From Peptostreptococcaceae bacterium (GTDB taxonomy: Bacteria; Bacillota; Clostridia; Peptostreptococcales; Peptostreptococcaceae), in NCBI GenBank assembly GCA_017425305.1, contig JAFOOW010000061.1, forward strand, positions 1 to 16,950: a DNA stretch of 16,950 nt. The letters run 5' to 3'. Of this stretch, positions 1 through 6,693 are shown piece by piece. The translations under genes and the position numbers were made by a program. Every line of letters begins with the position of its first letter. The stretch's first letter is position 1. Under the pieces are notes generated by a model. It made no database searches. It was not told the origin of the DNA and was given only the letters and a program-made list of their open reading frames with translations.

Positions 1-1127
1 GTGAAAACATATATATTGAAGGAATAAATGTTTCTGGAATGACAATTGATGAAGCTAAAAAAAGTATAGATAATAAATATATTTATAAGCCATTAAAAAT
101 TAAATATGAAGATAAGGTATTTACTATAAATTCATCAGATATAGATTTTAAATATAATACAGATGAAGTTGTTAAAGAAGCCTATAATTACAATAAAACT
201 AACTCATACTTTGAAAATATAAAAAGATTTATAGAATTAAAAAAAGGTAATTCTAAACAATTTAATATATTAGCTTTATACAATGAAAATAAATTAAATA
301 ATTTTGTAGAATCTATATCAAAAGAAATTAATCGAGATGTAGTAAATGCTAAATTATACATTTCTGACTCAGGAGCTATGAGTAAAAAATACTCTCAAGT
401 TGGAAAAGAAGTTGATACAAGTAAAACTATAGATTTAATAAAACAAGCTTTAGATAAAAAAGATTTTACAGAAGTTAATTTAGTGGTTAAAGAAATTCAA
501 CCTACAACAAGTACAGAAATGATAAATAAGGTTAATTCTGTTTTAGCTACACATACCACAAATTATAAAACTTCTTCAGAAGGAAGAGCTTACAATATAG
601 TTAAAGCATCTAATAGTACGAGTGATATATTACTAATGCCAGGTGAAGAATTTTCATACAACTCACTTACAGGAACTAGGAGTAAAGCTAATGGATATAA
701 GGAAGCACCTGTAATAGTAAATGGAAAATTAGAAGACGGAATTGGTGGAGGAGTATGTCAGGTATCGACTACTATATATAATGCGGCATTATATTCAGGG
801 TTAGATATAACCCAAGTAAAAAATCATTCTTTACCATCTACATATGCTGATATGGGTAAGGATGCAACTGTAGTAAATGGATATATAGACCTAAAGTTTA
901 AAAATCCATATGATTATCCTATATATATAAAGAATACAACACATAATGGGAACATAACTTCTACTATATATGGGAGCTCACTAAATAAAAATAATATAAA
1001 AATTAGAACAGAAAAATCTCAATTAGGAGATAAAGATATAGTAAAAACATATAGAGAAACTATAAACTCTTCAGGAAATATAATTAATACGGAATTTATA
1101 GCAACTAGCGTATATAAACGTAAATAA
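1..1127 (+). CDS. VanW-domain cell-envelope protein, 5' end outside window
   Basis: The open frame runs in from the left edge (first full codon at position 3), so the N-terminus, probably with a signal or membrane segment, is missing; 374 residues are visible. The ATG at 39 is internal: codons before it read IEGINVSG, the start of the repeat typical of the putative peptidoglycan-binding domain (PG_binding_4 family) that precedes VanW domains. The VanW domain fills about the last 190 residues and shows its hallmark GGGVCQVSTTIYNA followed by a conserved NHS motif. It ends with a short tail (KTYRETINSSGNIINTEF) of the kind often found after VanW. VanW proteins were named from vancomycin-resistance clusters, but their biochemical role is not established and most clostridial copies have no link to resistance. 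A location at the outer membrane face or wall is inferred from the family. A strong terminator follows directly. Confidence 0.9.
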   Translation, partial: ENIYIEGINVSGMTIDEAKKSIDNKYIYKPLKIKYEDKVFTINSSDIDFKYNTDEVVKEAYNYNKTNSYFENIKRFIELKKGNSKQFNILALYNENKLNNFVESISKEINRDVVNAKLYISDSGAMSKKYSQVGKEVDTSKTIDLIKQALDKKDFTEVNLVVKEIQPTTSTEMINKVNSVLATHTTNYKTSSEGRAYNIVKASNSTSDILLMPGEEFSYNSLTGTRSKANGYKEAPVIVNGKLEDGIGGGVCQVSTTIYNAALYSGLDITQVKNHSLPSTYADMGKDATVVNGYIDLKFKNPYDYPIYIKNTTHNGNITSTIYGSSLNKNNIKIRTEKSQLGDKDIVKTYRETINSSGNIINTEFIATSVYKRK

Positions 1128-1158
1128 AAGAGACTTAAAATTTAAGTCTCTTTTATTA
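1126..1158 (+). terminator. Rho-independent terminator after the VanW gene
   Basis: An 11-bp perfect stem, AAAAGAGACTT (1126-1136) with AAGTCTCTTTT (1144-1154), has an A/T loop and is followed by ATTATTTT. It overlaps the stop codon of the VanW gene. The A-rich left arm also makes it a possible terminator for the opposite strand. Confidence 0.85.
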
Positions 1159-1210
1159 TTTTACAATATTTACAATATATTGAAACTATATTAAAGCAAA
1201 TAATAAATTT

Positions 1211-1277
1211 GTATGACTACACTAAAAATAATAAAACTAAAACACTGAAAACTTATAAAAATACTGTGGAGTCATAC
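1211..1277. repeat. Spaced inverted repeat in the gap before the kinase-like gene
   Basis: GTATGACT (1211-1218) is matched perfectly by AGTCATAC (1270-1277). After one mismatch (A1219/G1269) the pairing goes on for three more bases, CAC (1220-1222) with GTG (1266-1268). The 43-base interior is A-rich with no strong pairing. It lies between the VanW terminator and the kinase promoter. It could be an operator pair, a stem in an unrecognised small RNA, or chance. The rest of the 232-bp gap (1128-1359) holds no supportable gene. Confidence 0.4.
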
Positions 1278-1314
1278 AATACTTTATATAAAACTATCTA
1301 AAAAATGAAAAAAT

Positions 1315-1323
1315 TGTTATAAT
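1315..1323 (+). promoter_or_regulatory. Extended -10 promoter of the kinase-like gene
   Basis: TGTTATAAT is a perfect TATAAT with the TGn extension at 1315-1317. No convincing -35 is seen 16-18 bases upstream, which is common for extended -10 promoters. A start near 1330 would leave a leader of about 30 bases before the TTG start codon. The ten bases ATAATATATA occur at 1319-1328 and again at 1337-1346. Confidence 0.55.
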
Positions 1324-1359
1324 ATATAATTACTAGATAATATATAGGGGGTAAGCTAG

Positions 1360-2325
1360 TTGATATATGTAGCAAACAGATATGAGATATTACATGAGAT
1401 AGGTAGAGGATATAGGTGTTCTTTATTTAAGTCAAAAGATATGTATAATGGACAAGATGTTATTGTGAGTATAATGGATGATGATGTAAATATAAGTAAA
1501 AAATTTATATCTAATTTAATAGATGAAAGTACAGTAATAAATGAAATAGACTCCCCATATATTCTTAGTATAAATGATGTTGGAATTCATGAACTTGAAA
1601 ATGGATATAAGGCTTACTACACAGTAAGTGATTATATTGAAGGTAACACGCTAGAAGAGCTTACAGTGCATCATGGTTTAAGTTTAGAAGAAACAACTTT
1701 TATTTTTAGACAAATATTAAGTGGATTGGAAGTGGCACATAATTATGATATATATCATGGTTATCTTAGGCCAAATAATATTATTATAGATGAAGGATAT
1801 AATGTTAAAATTTGTAATTTAGGAATCATAAAATCTAATAATAGTATATTTAATAATAGTATAAACATTATATCAAAAGATTTAACATATCTTTCTCCAC
1901 AACAGATATGTCTAGGATATAGTGATAAAAGTAGTGATTTCTTTTCTCTAGGTATAATACTATTTGAGCTTATTTTTAATCAATATCCCTTTGAAATAAA
2001 AGAAGATAAAGATGAAATGTTAAAAATAATAGATAAAGGAGTCAATTGGAGAAACTTTAATACTGAAGATGTTCCAACCAAATTAATACATATAATCAAT
2101 AAACTTTTAAGTAGAAGTAATAAGTACAAAACACCTAAAGAAGTTATAATTGATTTAAGTGAATATATGTATGAGATAGATTCTATACAAGAAGAACTTG
2201 AGTCTAACTATGAGCTTACAAATTTAGAAGAAGACTATACATATAGAAAAAGAAAAACTATAAGACCTATTGTAATAGGTGGAGCAATAACTTTAGGAGC
2301 AATATTATTACTAGCAATAATATAA
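1360..2325 (+). CDS. Tail-anchored Hanks-type Ser/Thr kinase homologue, probable pseudokinase
   Basis: The gene starts at TTG, 8 bases after AGGGGG (1346-1351), and encodes 321 residues. Residues 7 to about 270 follow the PknB/PrkC kinase fold: glycine loop IGRGYRC (14-20), helix-C Glu56, catalytic loop at 133-140, YLSPQQ (177-182) in place of the APE segment, and the helix-F motif DFFSLG (193-198). Key residues are changed: the ATP-binding lysine of VAIK is Ser37, the HRD aspartate is Tyr135 (HGYLRPNN), the catalytic-loop lysine is Arg137, the DFG aspartate is Asn153 (NLG), and the third loop glycine is Cys20. Asn140 is kept. Phosphotransfer is therefore unlikely; a scaffold or allosteric role is inferred. 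A basic stretch (RKRK, 296-299) precedes one C-terminal membrane helix (303-321) with nothing after it, so the domain should face the cytoplasm. No PASTA repeats are present. Clostridioides difficile has a second short Hanks-type kinase besides PrkC; identity with it is not verified. Confidence 0.85.
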   Translation: MIYVANRYEILHEIGRGYRCSLFKSKDMYNGQDVIVSIMDDDVNISKKFISNLIDESTVINEIDSPYILSINDVGIHELENGYKAYYTVSDYIEGNTLEELTVHHGLSLEETTFIFRQILSGLEVAHNYDIYHGYLRPNNIIIDEGYNVKICNLGIIKSNNSIFNNSINIISKDLTYLSPQQICLGYSDKSSDFFSLGIILFELIFNQYPFEIKEDKDEMLKIIDKGVNWRNFNTEDVPTKLIHIINKLLSRSNKYKTPKEVIIDLSEYMYEIDSIQEELESNYELTNLEEDYTYRKRKTIRPIVIGGAITLGAILLLAII

Positions 2326-2336
2326 TTATATGATTT

Positions 2337-2367
2337 AAAAAGAGACTATTTAATATAGTCTCTTTTT
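2337..2367 (+). terminator. Rho-independent terminator after the kinase-like gene
   Basis: A 13-bp perfect stem, AAAAAGAGACTAT (2337-2349) with ATAGTCTCTTTTT (2355-2367), has a 5-base loop, and the right arm ends in a T5 tract. Its core, AAAAGAGACT, is the same as in the terminator at 1126. Confidence 0.92.
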
Positions 2368-2426
2368 GTATAAAAAAATACATAATATTAAAACTAATAT
2401 ATACAACAATATATTGGAGGATATAT

Positions 2427-3377
2427 ATGACATATATATGGAGAGATTCTTTAATAGAGTATAAAAAAGAAAATAGTTTTAAAGAATATAGAAATTGTGT
2501 ATTTACAAATGAATCATTAAGAAATACAGAAATATCAAAAATTATAAAAGAAAATATAAACATAGATTTTTCAAATAGTGTTTTTGAAGATGATATAGTA
2601 TTTGATAACTATAAGTTTTATGGAGATATAATATTTGATAATACTAAATTTAAAAAAAGCGTATCATTTAATAATTGTATTTTTAATGGTGATTGCATAT
2701 TTGTGAATGTAGTATTTAATGAAATAAGCAATAATAAAGAAATGTTTATCAATTCAGAGGTTAATGGACAACATTTCGTACTAAAAAATATAAAAAATAT
2801 GCCTAGACTTGATGGAATTAAATTTAGTAGTTGTAGTAAGGTTATTTTAGAAAATTTAAGTTTTGATGAAGAACATTACGAAGAAGCTAAGTTAATATAT
2901 AGAATTGGTAGAAACCAAGCTAATATAATTGGAGATTATGAAAGAATTGGAGATTATTATTACTCAGAGAGATACTATGGAGGAAAAACTATAAAAAGAA
3001 AAAAGTTTAAGTCAACAATAGATTATTTGAGTAGTAAATTTTTTGACTTACTATCTAAATATACTATAGGTTATGGAGAAAAACCTTTTAATATATTTAT
3101 AATTTCTTTTCTTATAATTAGTATATTTGCTTTTTTATATATGATCACTGGTTTACAAAGTTTGAATAATACGAGTATTAGTATAAGTGAAAATAATTTT
3201 TTAAAAAACTACATAGATGCATGGTATTTTAGTATGGTTACATTTACTACTGTAGGATATGGAGATATGATAGTAGAAACTTATACAGGAAAAATATTAG
3301 TTAGTATAGAGGTTTTTTTAGGAGTTACAATGGCTGCATCTTGGGCATCTGTAATTATAAAAAAAATGTCTAGATAA
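2427..3377 (+). CDS. Pentapeptide-like repeat protein with two-helix K+ channel domain
   Basis: The ATG lies 6 bases after GGAGG (2416-2420); 316 residues. Residues 48-97 carry a phenylalanine ladder at 48, 53, 59, 64, 70, 75, 81, 86, 92 and 97. The steps alternate between 5 and 6, as in the 11-residue variant of pentapeptide repeats (Pentapeptide_3-like), which should fold as a beta-solenoid. A charged linker (about 145-215) ends in GYGEKPF, a junction I associate with pentapeptide membrane proteins. The C-terminal unit is a minimal ion channel (Ion_trans_2 type): helix 1 at 221-242, pore helix and selectivity filter TTVGYGD (274-280), helix 2 at about 288-309. TVGYGD is the standard potassium filter, so a tetrameric K+ channel with a cytoplasmic N-terminal sensor or scaffold is the best reading. 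The ligand or gating signal is unknown. No RCK (TrkA-N) domain is present. It probably has its own transcript, since a terminator lies upstream. Confidence 0.88.
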   Translation: MTYIWRDSLIEYKKENSFKEYRNCVFTNESLRNTEISKIIKENINIDFSNSVFEDDIVFDNYKFYGDIIFDNTKFKKSVSFNNCIFNGDCIFVNVVFNEISNNKEMFINSEVNGQHFVLKNIKNMPRLDGIKFSSCSKVILENLSFDEEHYEEAKLIYRIGRNQANIIGDYERIGDYYYSERYYGGKTIKRKKFKSTIDYLSSKFFDLLSKYTIGYGEKPFNIFIISFLIISIFAFLYMITGLQSLNNTSISISENNFLKNYIDAWYFSMVTFTTVGYGDMIVETYTGKILVSIEVFLGVTMAASWASVIIKKMSR

Positions 3378-3430
3378 ATTAGTAAATAATTGCTAGATAT
3401 ATATTTAAAATAAAATGTTAAAAATTAAGG

Positions 3431-3436
3431 TATACT
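3431..3436 (+). promoter_or_regulatory. Possible -10 element before the D-Ala-D-Ala carboxypeptidase gene
   Basis: TATACT lies 23 bases before the chosen start codon; no clear -35 is visible. If it is used, transcription would begin near 3443, after the upstream in-frame ATG at 3415, which supports the start at 3460. Weak evidence. Confidence 0.25.
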
Positions 3437-3459
3437 TATTAATTCAAGAAGGTGAAATA

Positions 3460-4641
3460 ATGAAACAAGGAGTAAAGAAGTTTGTATCAATGTTAGTAAT
3501 ATTAGCAGCTATAACTCCAACAGTTGCATATGCTAAACCACAGGAAGTAGATAAGTATTCACAATCATCTATACTAATGGATCAAGATACAGGTAGAGTT
3601 TTGTATAGCAAAAACCCAGATGAAAAAAGACCTTTAGCTAGTTTAAGTAAGATGATGACATTTTTAATAGCTATAGAATCAATTGAAAATAATGAAGTTA
3701 AAGCAAATGATAAAGTAAAAATAACTAAAAAGATGTCATCTGTAAAAGGATCAAGCTATCATTTAAAAGAAAATGAAGAAGTTCCTTTAATAGAACTTAT
3801 GAAAGGACTTATGATAGTGTCTGGAAATGATGCAGCAGTAGCTATAGCAACTCATATATCTGGGGATGTAGATAGTTTTGTTAAGGTTATGAATGAAAAG
3901 TGTAAGGAAATAGGAATGACAAGTACTAACTTTGTAAATCCACATGGACTTCCTATATATGACATAAATAACCCTAAAGCACAACCTAAACAAAATATAT
4001 CAACAGCTAGAGATATAGCTATTCTAGGTAAGTACATGTTTGATAACTATGAAAAACAAGTAACTGCTGTAACTGATATGGTGACATACTCTAATCCAAG
4101 TAGAGGATTTGAAAAAAATAATACAAATCCTTTATTAAGAATATTACCTGAAGTAGATGGAATTAAAACTGGCTATACAGGTAATGCAGGATACTGTTTA
4201 TCATTTTCCATGAATGTGAAAAAAGAAAATGATGAAAGAAAGTATAGGGTAATTGGAGTAACTCTAGGAGCTAACCATAAGGATAAAAGATTATCAGCTG
4301 CATTAGCAATGCTTAAGTATGGTAAAAATGATTATCATACTAAAAAAGTAATAAATAAGGATGAACTTATTGGCAAAAAGTATATTAAAGGTCTAGAAGA
4401 ATTAGAGGTAGAATTAAGAACAAATAAAGAACTATATACTATTATAAAAAATGAAGAAAATATAAATACTCAAATGACACTAAAAGAAATATCATATCCT
4501 ATAAAAAAGGGTGATGTATTAGGTGTAATTAAATATTATACAGATAGTGGTGAGATTTTAGGAAGTATTGATATTGTAAGCAGTAAAGATGTAGATAATG
4601 CTTCTTTAATAACTAAAATAAAAATGTTATTTTCAAACTAA
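3460..4641 (+). CDS. dacF: D-alanyl-D-alanine carboxypeptidase, DacF/PBP5 type
   Basis: This is a penicillin-binding protein of 393 residues that trims the terminal D-alanine from peptidoglycan stem peptides outside the cell. The start at 3460 is chosen over the in-frame ATG at 3415: it has AGAAGGTGA (3447-3455) just upstream and puts a classical signal peptide at the very N-terminus (MKQGVKK, hydrophobic core, TVAYA, cleavage near residue 25). All three active-site motifs are present: SLSK at 61-64 (catalytic Ser61, Lys64), SGN at 121-123 and KTG at 236-238. The C-terminal third (about 290-375) fits the beta-rich PBP5_C domain. The short end SLITKIKMLFSN could be an amphipathic membrane anchor. 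The symbol dacF follows clostridial usage; dacA-like paralogues cannot be excluded. A long hairpin follows the stop. Confidence 0.93.
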   Translation: MKQGVKKFVSMLVILAAITPTVAYAKPQEVDKYSQSSILMDQDTGRVLYSKNPDEKRPLASLSKMMTFLIAIESIENNEVKANDKVKITKKMSSVKGSSYHLKENEEVPLIELMKGLMIVSGNDAAVAIATHISGDVDSFVKVMNEKCKEIGMTSTNFVNPHGLPIYDINNPKAQPKQNISTARDIAILGKYMFDNYEKQVTAVTDMVTYSNPSRGFEKNNTNPLLRILPEVDGIKTGYTGNAGYCLSFSMNVKKENDERKYRVIGVTLGANHKDKRLSAALAMLKYGKNDYHTKKVINKDELIGKKYIKGLEELEVELRTNKELYTIIKNEENINTQMTLKEISYPIKKGDVLGVIKYYTDSGEILGSIDIVSSKDVDNASLITKIKMLFSN

Positions 4642-4642
4642 T

Positions 4643-4671
4643 ATAGATAGAGCTATACTAGCTCTATCTAT
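4643..4671 (+). terminator. 13-bp hairpin after dacF, no U-tract
   Basis: ATAGATAGAGCTA (4643-4655) pairs perfectly with TAGCTCTATCTAT (4659-4671) around a 3-base loop, one base after the dacF stop codon. The bases that follow (AAATATGCAC) contain no T-run, so termination would be inefficient or the stem may protect the mRNA 3' end. It is near-symmetrical and could act on either strand. Confidence 0.5.
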
Positions 4672-4794
4672 AAATATGCACATTTAAAATTTAATAGTAT
4701 AATTGAATAAATTAGATTAAAAAGGTAATAACTATCTATGAGTAATAATACATATTGGGAATAAATGTAGAACATATAAAAGTTATAAAAAATA

Positions 4795-4823
4795 TTGTAA
4801 TTTATAAAAACCTATGATATACT
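4795..4823 (+). promoter_or_regulatory. Promoter of the rpsB-tsf operon
   Basis: TTGTAA (4795-4800), a 17-base spacer and TATACT (4818-4823) with a TGn extension (TGA, 4815-4817) form a good housekeeping promoter. The inferred start near 4830 gives a leader of about 104 bases. The gap upstream (4672-4794) is AT-rich and holds no gene I can support. Confidence 0.75.
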
Positions 4824-4852
4824 AACTGAGGTAAAAAAATAAAAATAACGCA

Positions 4853-4909
4853 CGACTTTGTGATTTCTAAAAGGTGCCTAAAAGGTTTTTTAGAAAGATG
4901 ATCAAGTCG
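4853..4909 (+). promoter_or_regulatory. Structured leader RNA before rpsB, candidate S2 autoregulatory element
   Basis: The outer stem is CGACTT (4853-4858) with AAGTCG (4904-4909). Inside, GAT (4862-4864) can pair with ATC (4901-4903), then TTCTAAAA (4865-4872) with TTTTAGAA (4888-4895), and at the tip CCT (4877-4879) with AGG (4883-4885). Unpaired TGT (4859-4861) and AGATG (4896-4900) make opposing internal bulges. The outer stem ends on GGAGGT (4909-4914), a second Shine-Dalgarno-like box 14 bases before the real one (4923-4928). Ribosomal protein operons often carry leaders bound by one of their own proteins. Binding by S2 is inferred from position only. Confidence 0.55.
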
Positions 4910-4933
4910 GAGGTAAAACCAAGGAGGTAGCAA

Positions 4934-5659
4934 ATGTCAGTAATATCAATGAAACAATTATTAGAAGCTGGTGTTCACTTCGGACATCAAACTAGAAGAT
5001 GGAACCCTAAGATGGCTCAATACATCTTCACAGAAAGAAACGGAATATATATAATAGACTTACAAAAGACTGTTAAGAAAGTTGAAGAAGCTTACAAGTT
5101 CACTAAGGAAATAGCTGAAACTGGAAAGCCAATATTATTCGTAGGTACTAAGAAGCAAGCTCAAGAAGCTATAAAAGAAGAAGCTGAAAGATGTGGAATG
5201 TTCTACGTTAACGAAAGATGGTTAGGTGGAATGTTAACAAACCACAAAACTATAAAGACTAGAATAGAAAAATTAAGAAAATTAGAAAAGATGGAAGAAG
5301 AAGGTACATTCAACGTTCTTCCTAAGAAAGAAGTTATAAAGTTAAGAGCAGAAAAAGAAAAATTAGAGAAATACTTAAACGGAATAAAAGACATGCCTGA
5401 ATTACCAGGAGCTATATTCGTAGTAGATCCAAGAAAAGAAAACATAGCTATACAAGAAGCTCACAGATTAGGTATACCAGTAATAGGTATAGTTGATACT
5501 AACTGTGACCCTGAGCAATTAGACTTTGCTATACCAGGTAACGATGATGCTATAAGAGCTGTTAAGTTAATAACTGGAGCAATGGCTACTGCTATAATAG
5601 AAGGAAGACAAGCTATAGCTGACGAAGTTGCTGAAGAAGCTGCTGAAGATCAAGAATAA
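4934..5659 (+). CDS. rpsB: 30S ribosomal protein S2
   Basis: A 241-residue protein of the small ribosomal subunit, needed for S1/mRNA engagement on the 30S head-body junction in species studied. The N-terminus ([20 protein letters not shown]) and the following [12 protein letters not shown] and [11 protein letters not shown] blocks are diagnostic, as are FVGTKKQAQ and the later [11 protein letters not shown] and [14 protein letters not shown]. Length is normal for the family; the acidic tail ([13 protein letters not shown]) is typical. The start follows AAGGAGGT (4921-4928) by 5 bases. It is first in its operon, driven by the promoter at 4795-4823. Codon choice is distinctly that of a highly expressed gene, with many TTC, AAC, TAC and GAC codons compared with the flanking genes. 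A hairpin without a U-tract separates it from tsf. Confidence 0.99.
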   Translation: MSVISMKQLLEAGVHFGHQTRRWNPKMAQYIFTERNGIYIIDLQKTVKKVEEAYKFTKEIAETGKPILFVGTKKQAQEAIKEEAERCGMFYVNERWLGGMLTNHKTIKTRIEKLRKLEKMEEEGTFNVLPKKEVIKLRAEKEKLEKYLNGIKDMPELPGAIFVVDPRKENIAIQEAHRLGIPVIGIVDTNCDPEQLDFAIPGNDDAIRAVKLITGAMATAIIEGRQAIADEVAEEAAEDQE

Positions 5660-5669
5660 TAAAATAATA

Positions 5670-5699
5670 TAATGGTAAGGGGGTATTCCCTTACCATTA
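5670..5699 (+). other. Intercistronic hairpin between rpsB and tsf
   Basis: TAATGGTAAGGG (5670-5681) pairs perfectly with CCCTTACCATTA (5688-5699) around a 6-base loop. It is followed by GTAATATATAGG, not by a T-run, so it is unlikely to be an efficient terminator. An mRNA processing or stabilising element, or a pause site that sets the S2 to EF-Ts ratio, is inferred. Confidence 0.7.
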
Positions 5700-5722
5700 G
5701 TAATATATAGGAGGTAAATAAA

Positions 5723-6631
5723 ATGGCTATAACTGCACAAATGGTTAAAGAGTTAAGAGAAAAAACTGGCGCTGGTATGATGGATTGTAAGAAAGCTTTA
5801 CAAGAAGCTGACGGATGCATGGACAGAGCTGTAGATATATTAAGAGAAAAAGGCTTATCAAAAGCTGCTAAGAAAGCTGATAGAATAGCTGCAGAAGGAT
5901 TAGTTGCAATAGAAATGAACGCTGATAATACAGTTGCTTCTATAGTAGAAGTAAACTCAGAAACAGATTTCGTTGCTAAGAACGAAGATTTCAAAACTTT
6001 CGTTAAGGATGCAGCTGAAATGGCTTTAGCTACAACTAAAGAAGATGTAGAAGGATTATTAGCTGATACTCACAAAGAAGGAATAGCTTTATCTGAAGTA
6101 TTAAATAACAGAGTTGCTACAATAGGAGAAAAGTTAGAATTAAGAAGATTCGCTAAAATAACTACAAACGGACAAGTTGCTGGATACATCCACGGTGGAG
6201 GTAAAATAGGTGTTTTAGTTGAATTAGAAACAGAAGCTAGAGATGCTGAAGTAATAGCTATGGGAAGAGATATAGCAATGCAAGTTGCAGCTATGAACCC
6301 TAAGTATGTTTCTAAAGATGACGTAGATCAAGAATACATAGCTCACGAAACAGAAATATTAACTCAACAAGCTTTAAACGAAGGAAAGCCAGCTAACATA
6401 GTTGAGAAAATGATAAAAGGTAGATTAGAAAAGCAATTAAAAGAAGTTTGCTTAGTTGAACAAACTTTCGTTAAAAACCCAGACTTAACAATAAAGCAAT
6501 TAATAGCTGACGTTGCTAAAAAAGTAGGTTCTGAAATAAAAGTTGCTAGAGTTGTAAGATTCGAAGTTGGTGAAGGTATAGAAAAGAAAGAAGAAAACTT
6601 TGCTGAAGAAGTTGCTAAGCAACTTAAGTAA
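5723..6631 (+). CDS. tsf: Translation elongation factor Ts
   Basis: EF-Ts, 302 residues, is the guanine-nucleotide exchange factor that releases GDP from EF-Tu in the cytosol. The N-terminal UBA-like module (residues 1-55) has VKELREKTGAGMMDCKKAL. The signature VNSETDFVAKNEDF, with Thr81-Asp82-Phe83-Val84 contacting EF-Tu in known structures, follows at 77-90. Two core subdomains then run to about residue 280, and a short charged tail (KKEENFAEEVAKQLK) closes the protein. AGGAGGT (5710-5716) precedes the ATG by 6 bases. It is co-transcribed with rpsB in the usual bacterial order and shares its high-expression codon bias. The gene is followed at once by a true terminator, so much of the transcription probably ends here and only part reads on into pyrH. 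Confidence 0.99.
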   Translation: MAITAQMVKELREKTGAGMMDCKKALQEADGCMDRAVDILREKGLSKAAKKADRIAAEGLVAIEMNADNTVASIVEVNSETDFVAKNEDFKTFVKDAAEMALATTKEDVEGLLADTHKEGIALSEVLNNRVATIGEKLELRRFAKITTNGQVAGYIHGGGKIGVLVELETEARDAEVIAMGRDIAMQVAAMNPKYVSKDDVDQEYIAHETEILTQQALNEGKPANIVEKMIKGRLEKQLKEVCLVEQTFVKNPDLTIKQLIADVAKKVGSEIKVARVVRFEVGEGIEKKEENFAEEVAKQLK

Positions 6632-6637
6632 TTAACC

Positions 6638-6667
6638 AAAAGAGAACACTACGGTGTTCTCTTTTTT
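6638..6667 (+). terminator. Terminator between tsf and pyrH with UACG tetraloop
   Basis: AAAAGAGAACAC (6638-6649) pairs with GTGTTCTCTTTT (6654-6665), and T-run bases continue to 6667. The loop is C(UACG)G, a member of the very stable UNCG tetraloop class. No promoter is visible in the 26 bases before pyrH, so pyrH depends on read-through or on a promoter inside tsf. Confidence 0.9.
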
Positions 6668-6693
6668 AAAAATATAAATTGGGAGGATTTCAA

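Noticed and set aside
39..41. ATG at 39 as the start of the VanW gene
   Set aside because: The frame is open to the window edge and the codons before it encode part of the conserved domain (IEGINVSG).
1128..1359. Riboswitch or T-box in the gap before the kinase-like gene
   Set aside because: Only a spaced inverted repeat is visible; there is no T-box sequence, no known aptamer core and no terminator between it and the gene.
2267..2563. Minus-strand open frame of 98 codons, very hydrophobic
   Set aside because: It reads through the perfect terminator at 2337-2367 and the start of the channel gene; the hydrophobic composition is what AT-rich DNA gives when read in reverse.
3415..3459. Upstream in-frame ATG giving dacF 15 extra residues
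   Set aside because: It has no ribosome binding site, and it would place residues MLKIKVYLLIQEGEI ahead of a normal signal peptide; the ATG at 3460 has AGAAGGTGA directly before it.
5650..5994. Minus-strand open frame over the rpsB-tsf junction
   Set aside because: It runs across the intercistronic hairpin and the tsf start, has no family resemblance, and is explained as a mirror of strongly biased tsf codons.
6679..6693. TTG start giving pyrH 5 extra residues
   Set aside because: The codons overlap the GGGAGG box that serves the ATG at 6694, and UMP kinases start close to the [12 protein letters not shown] block.
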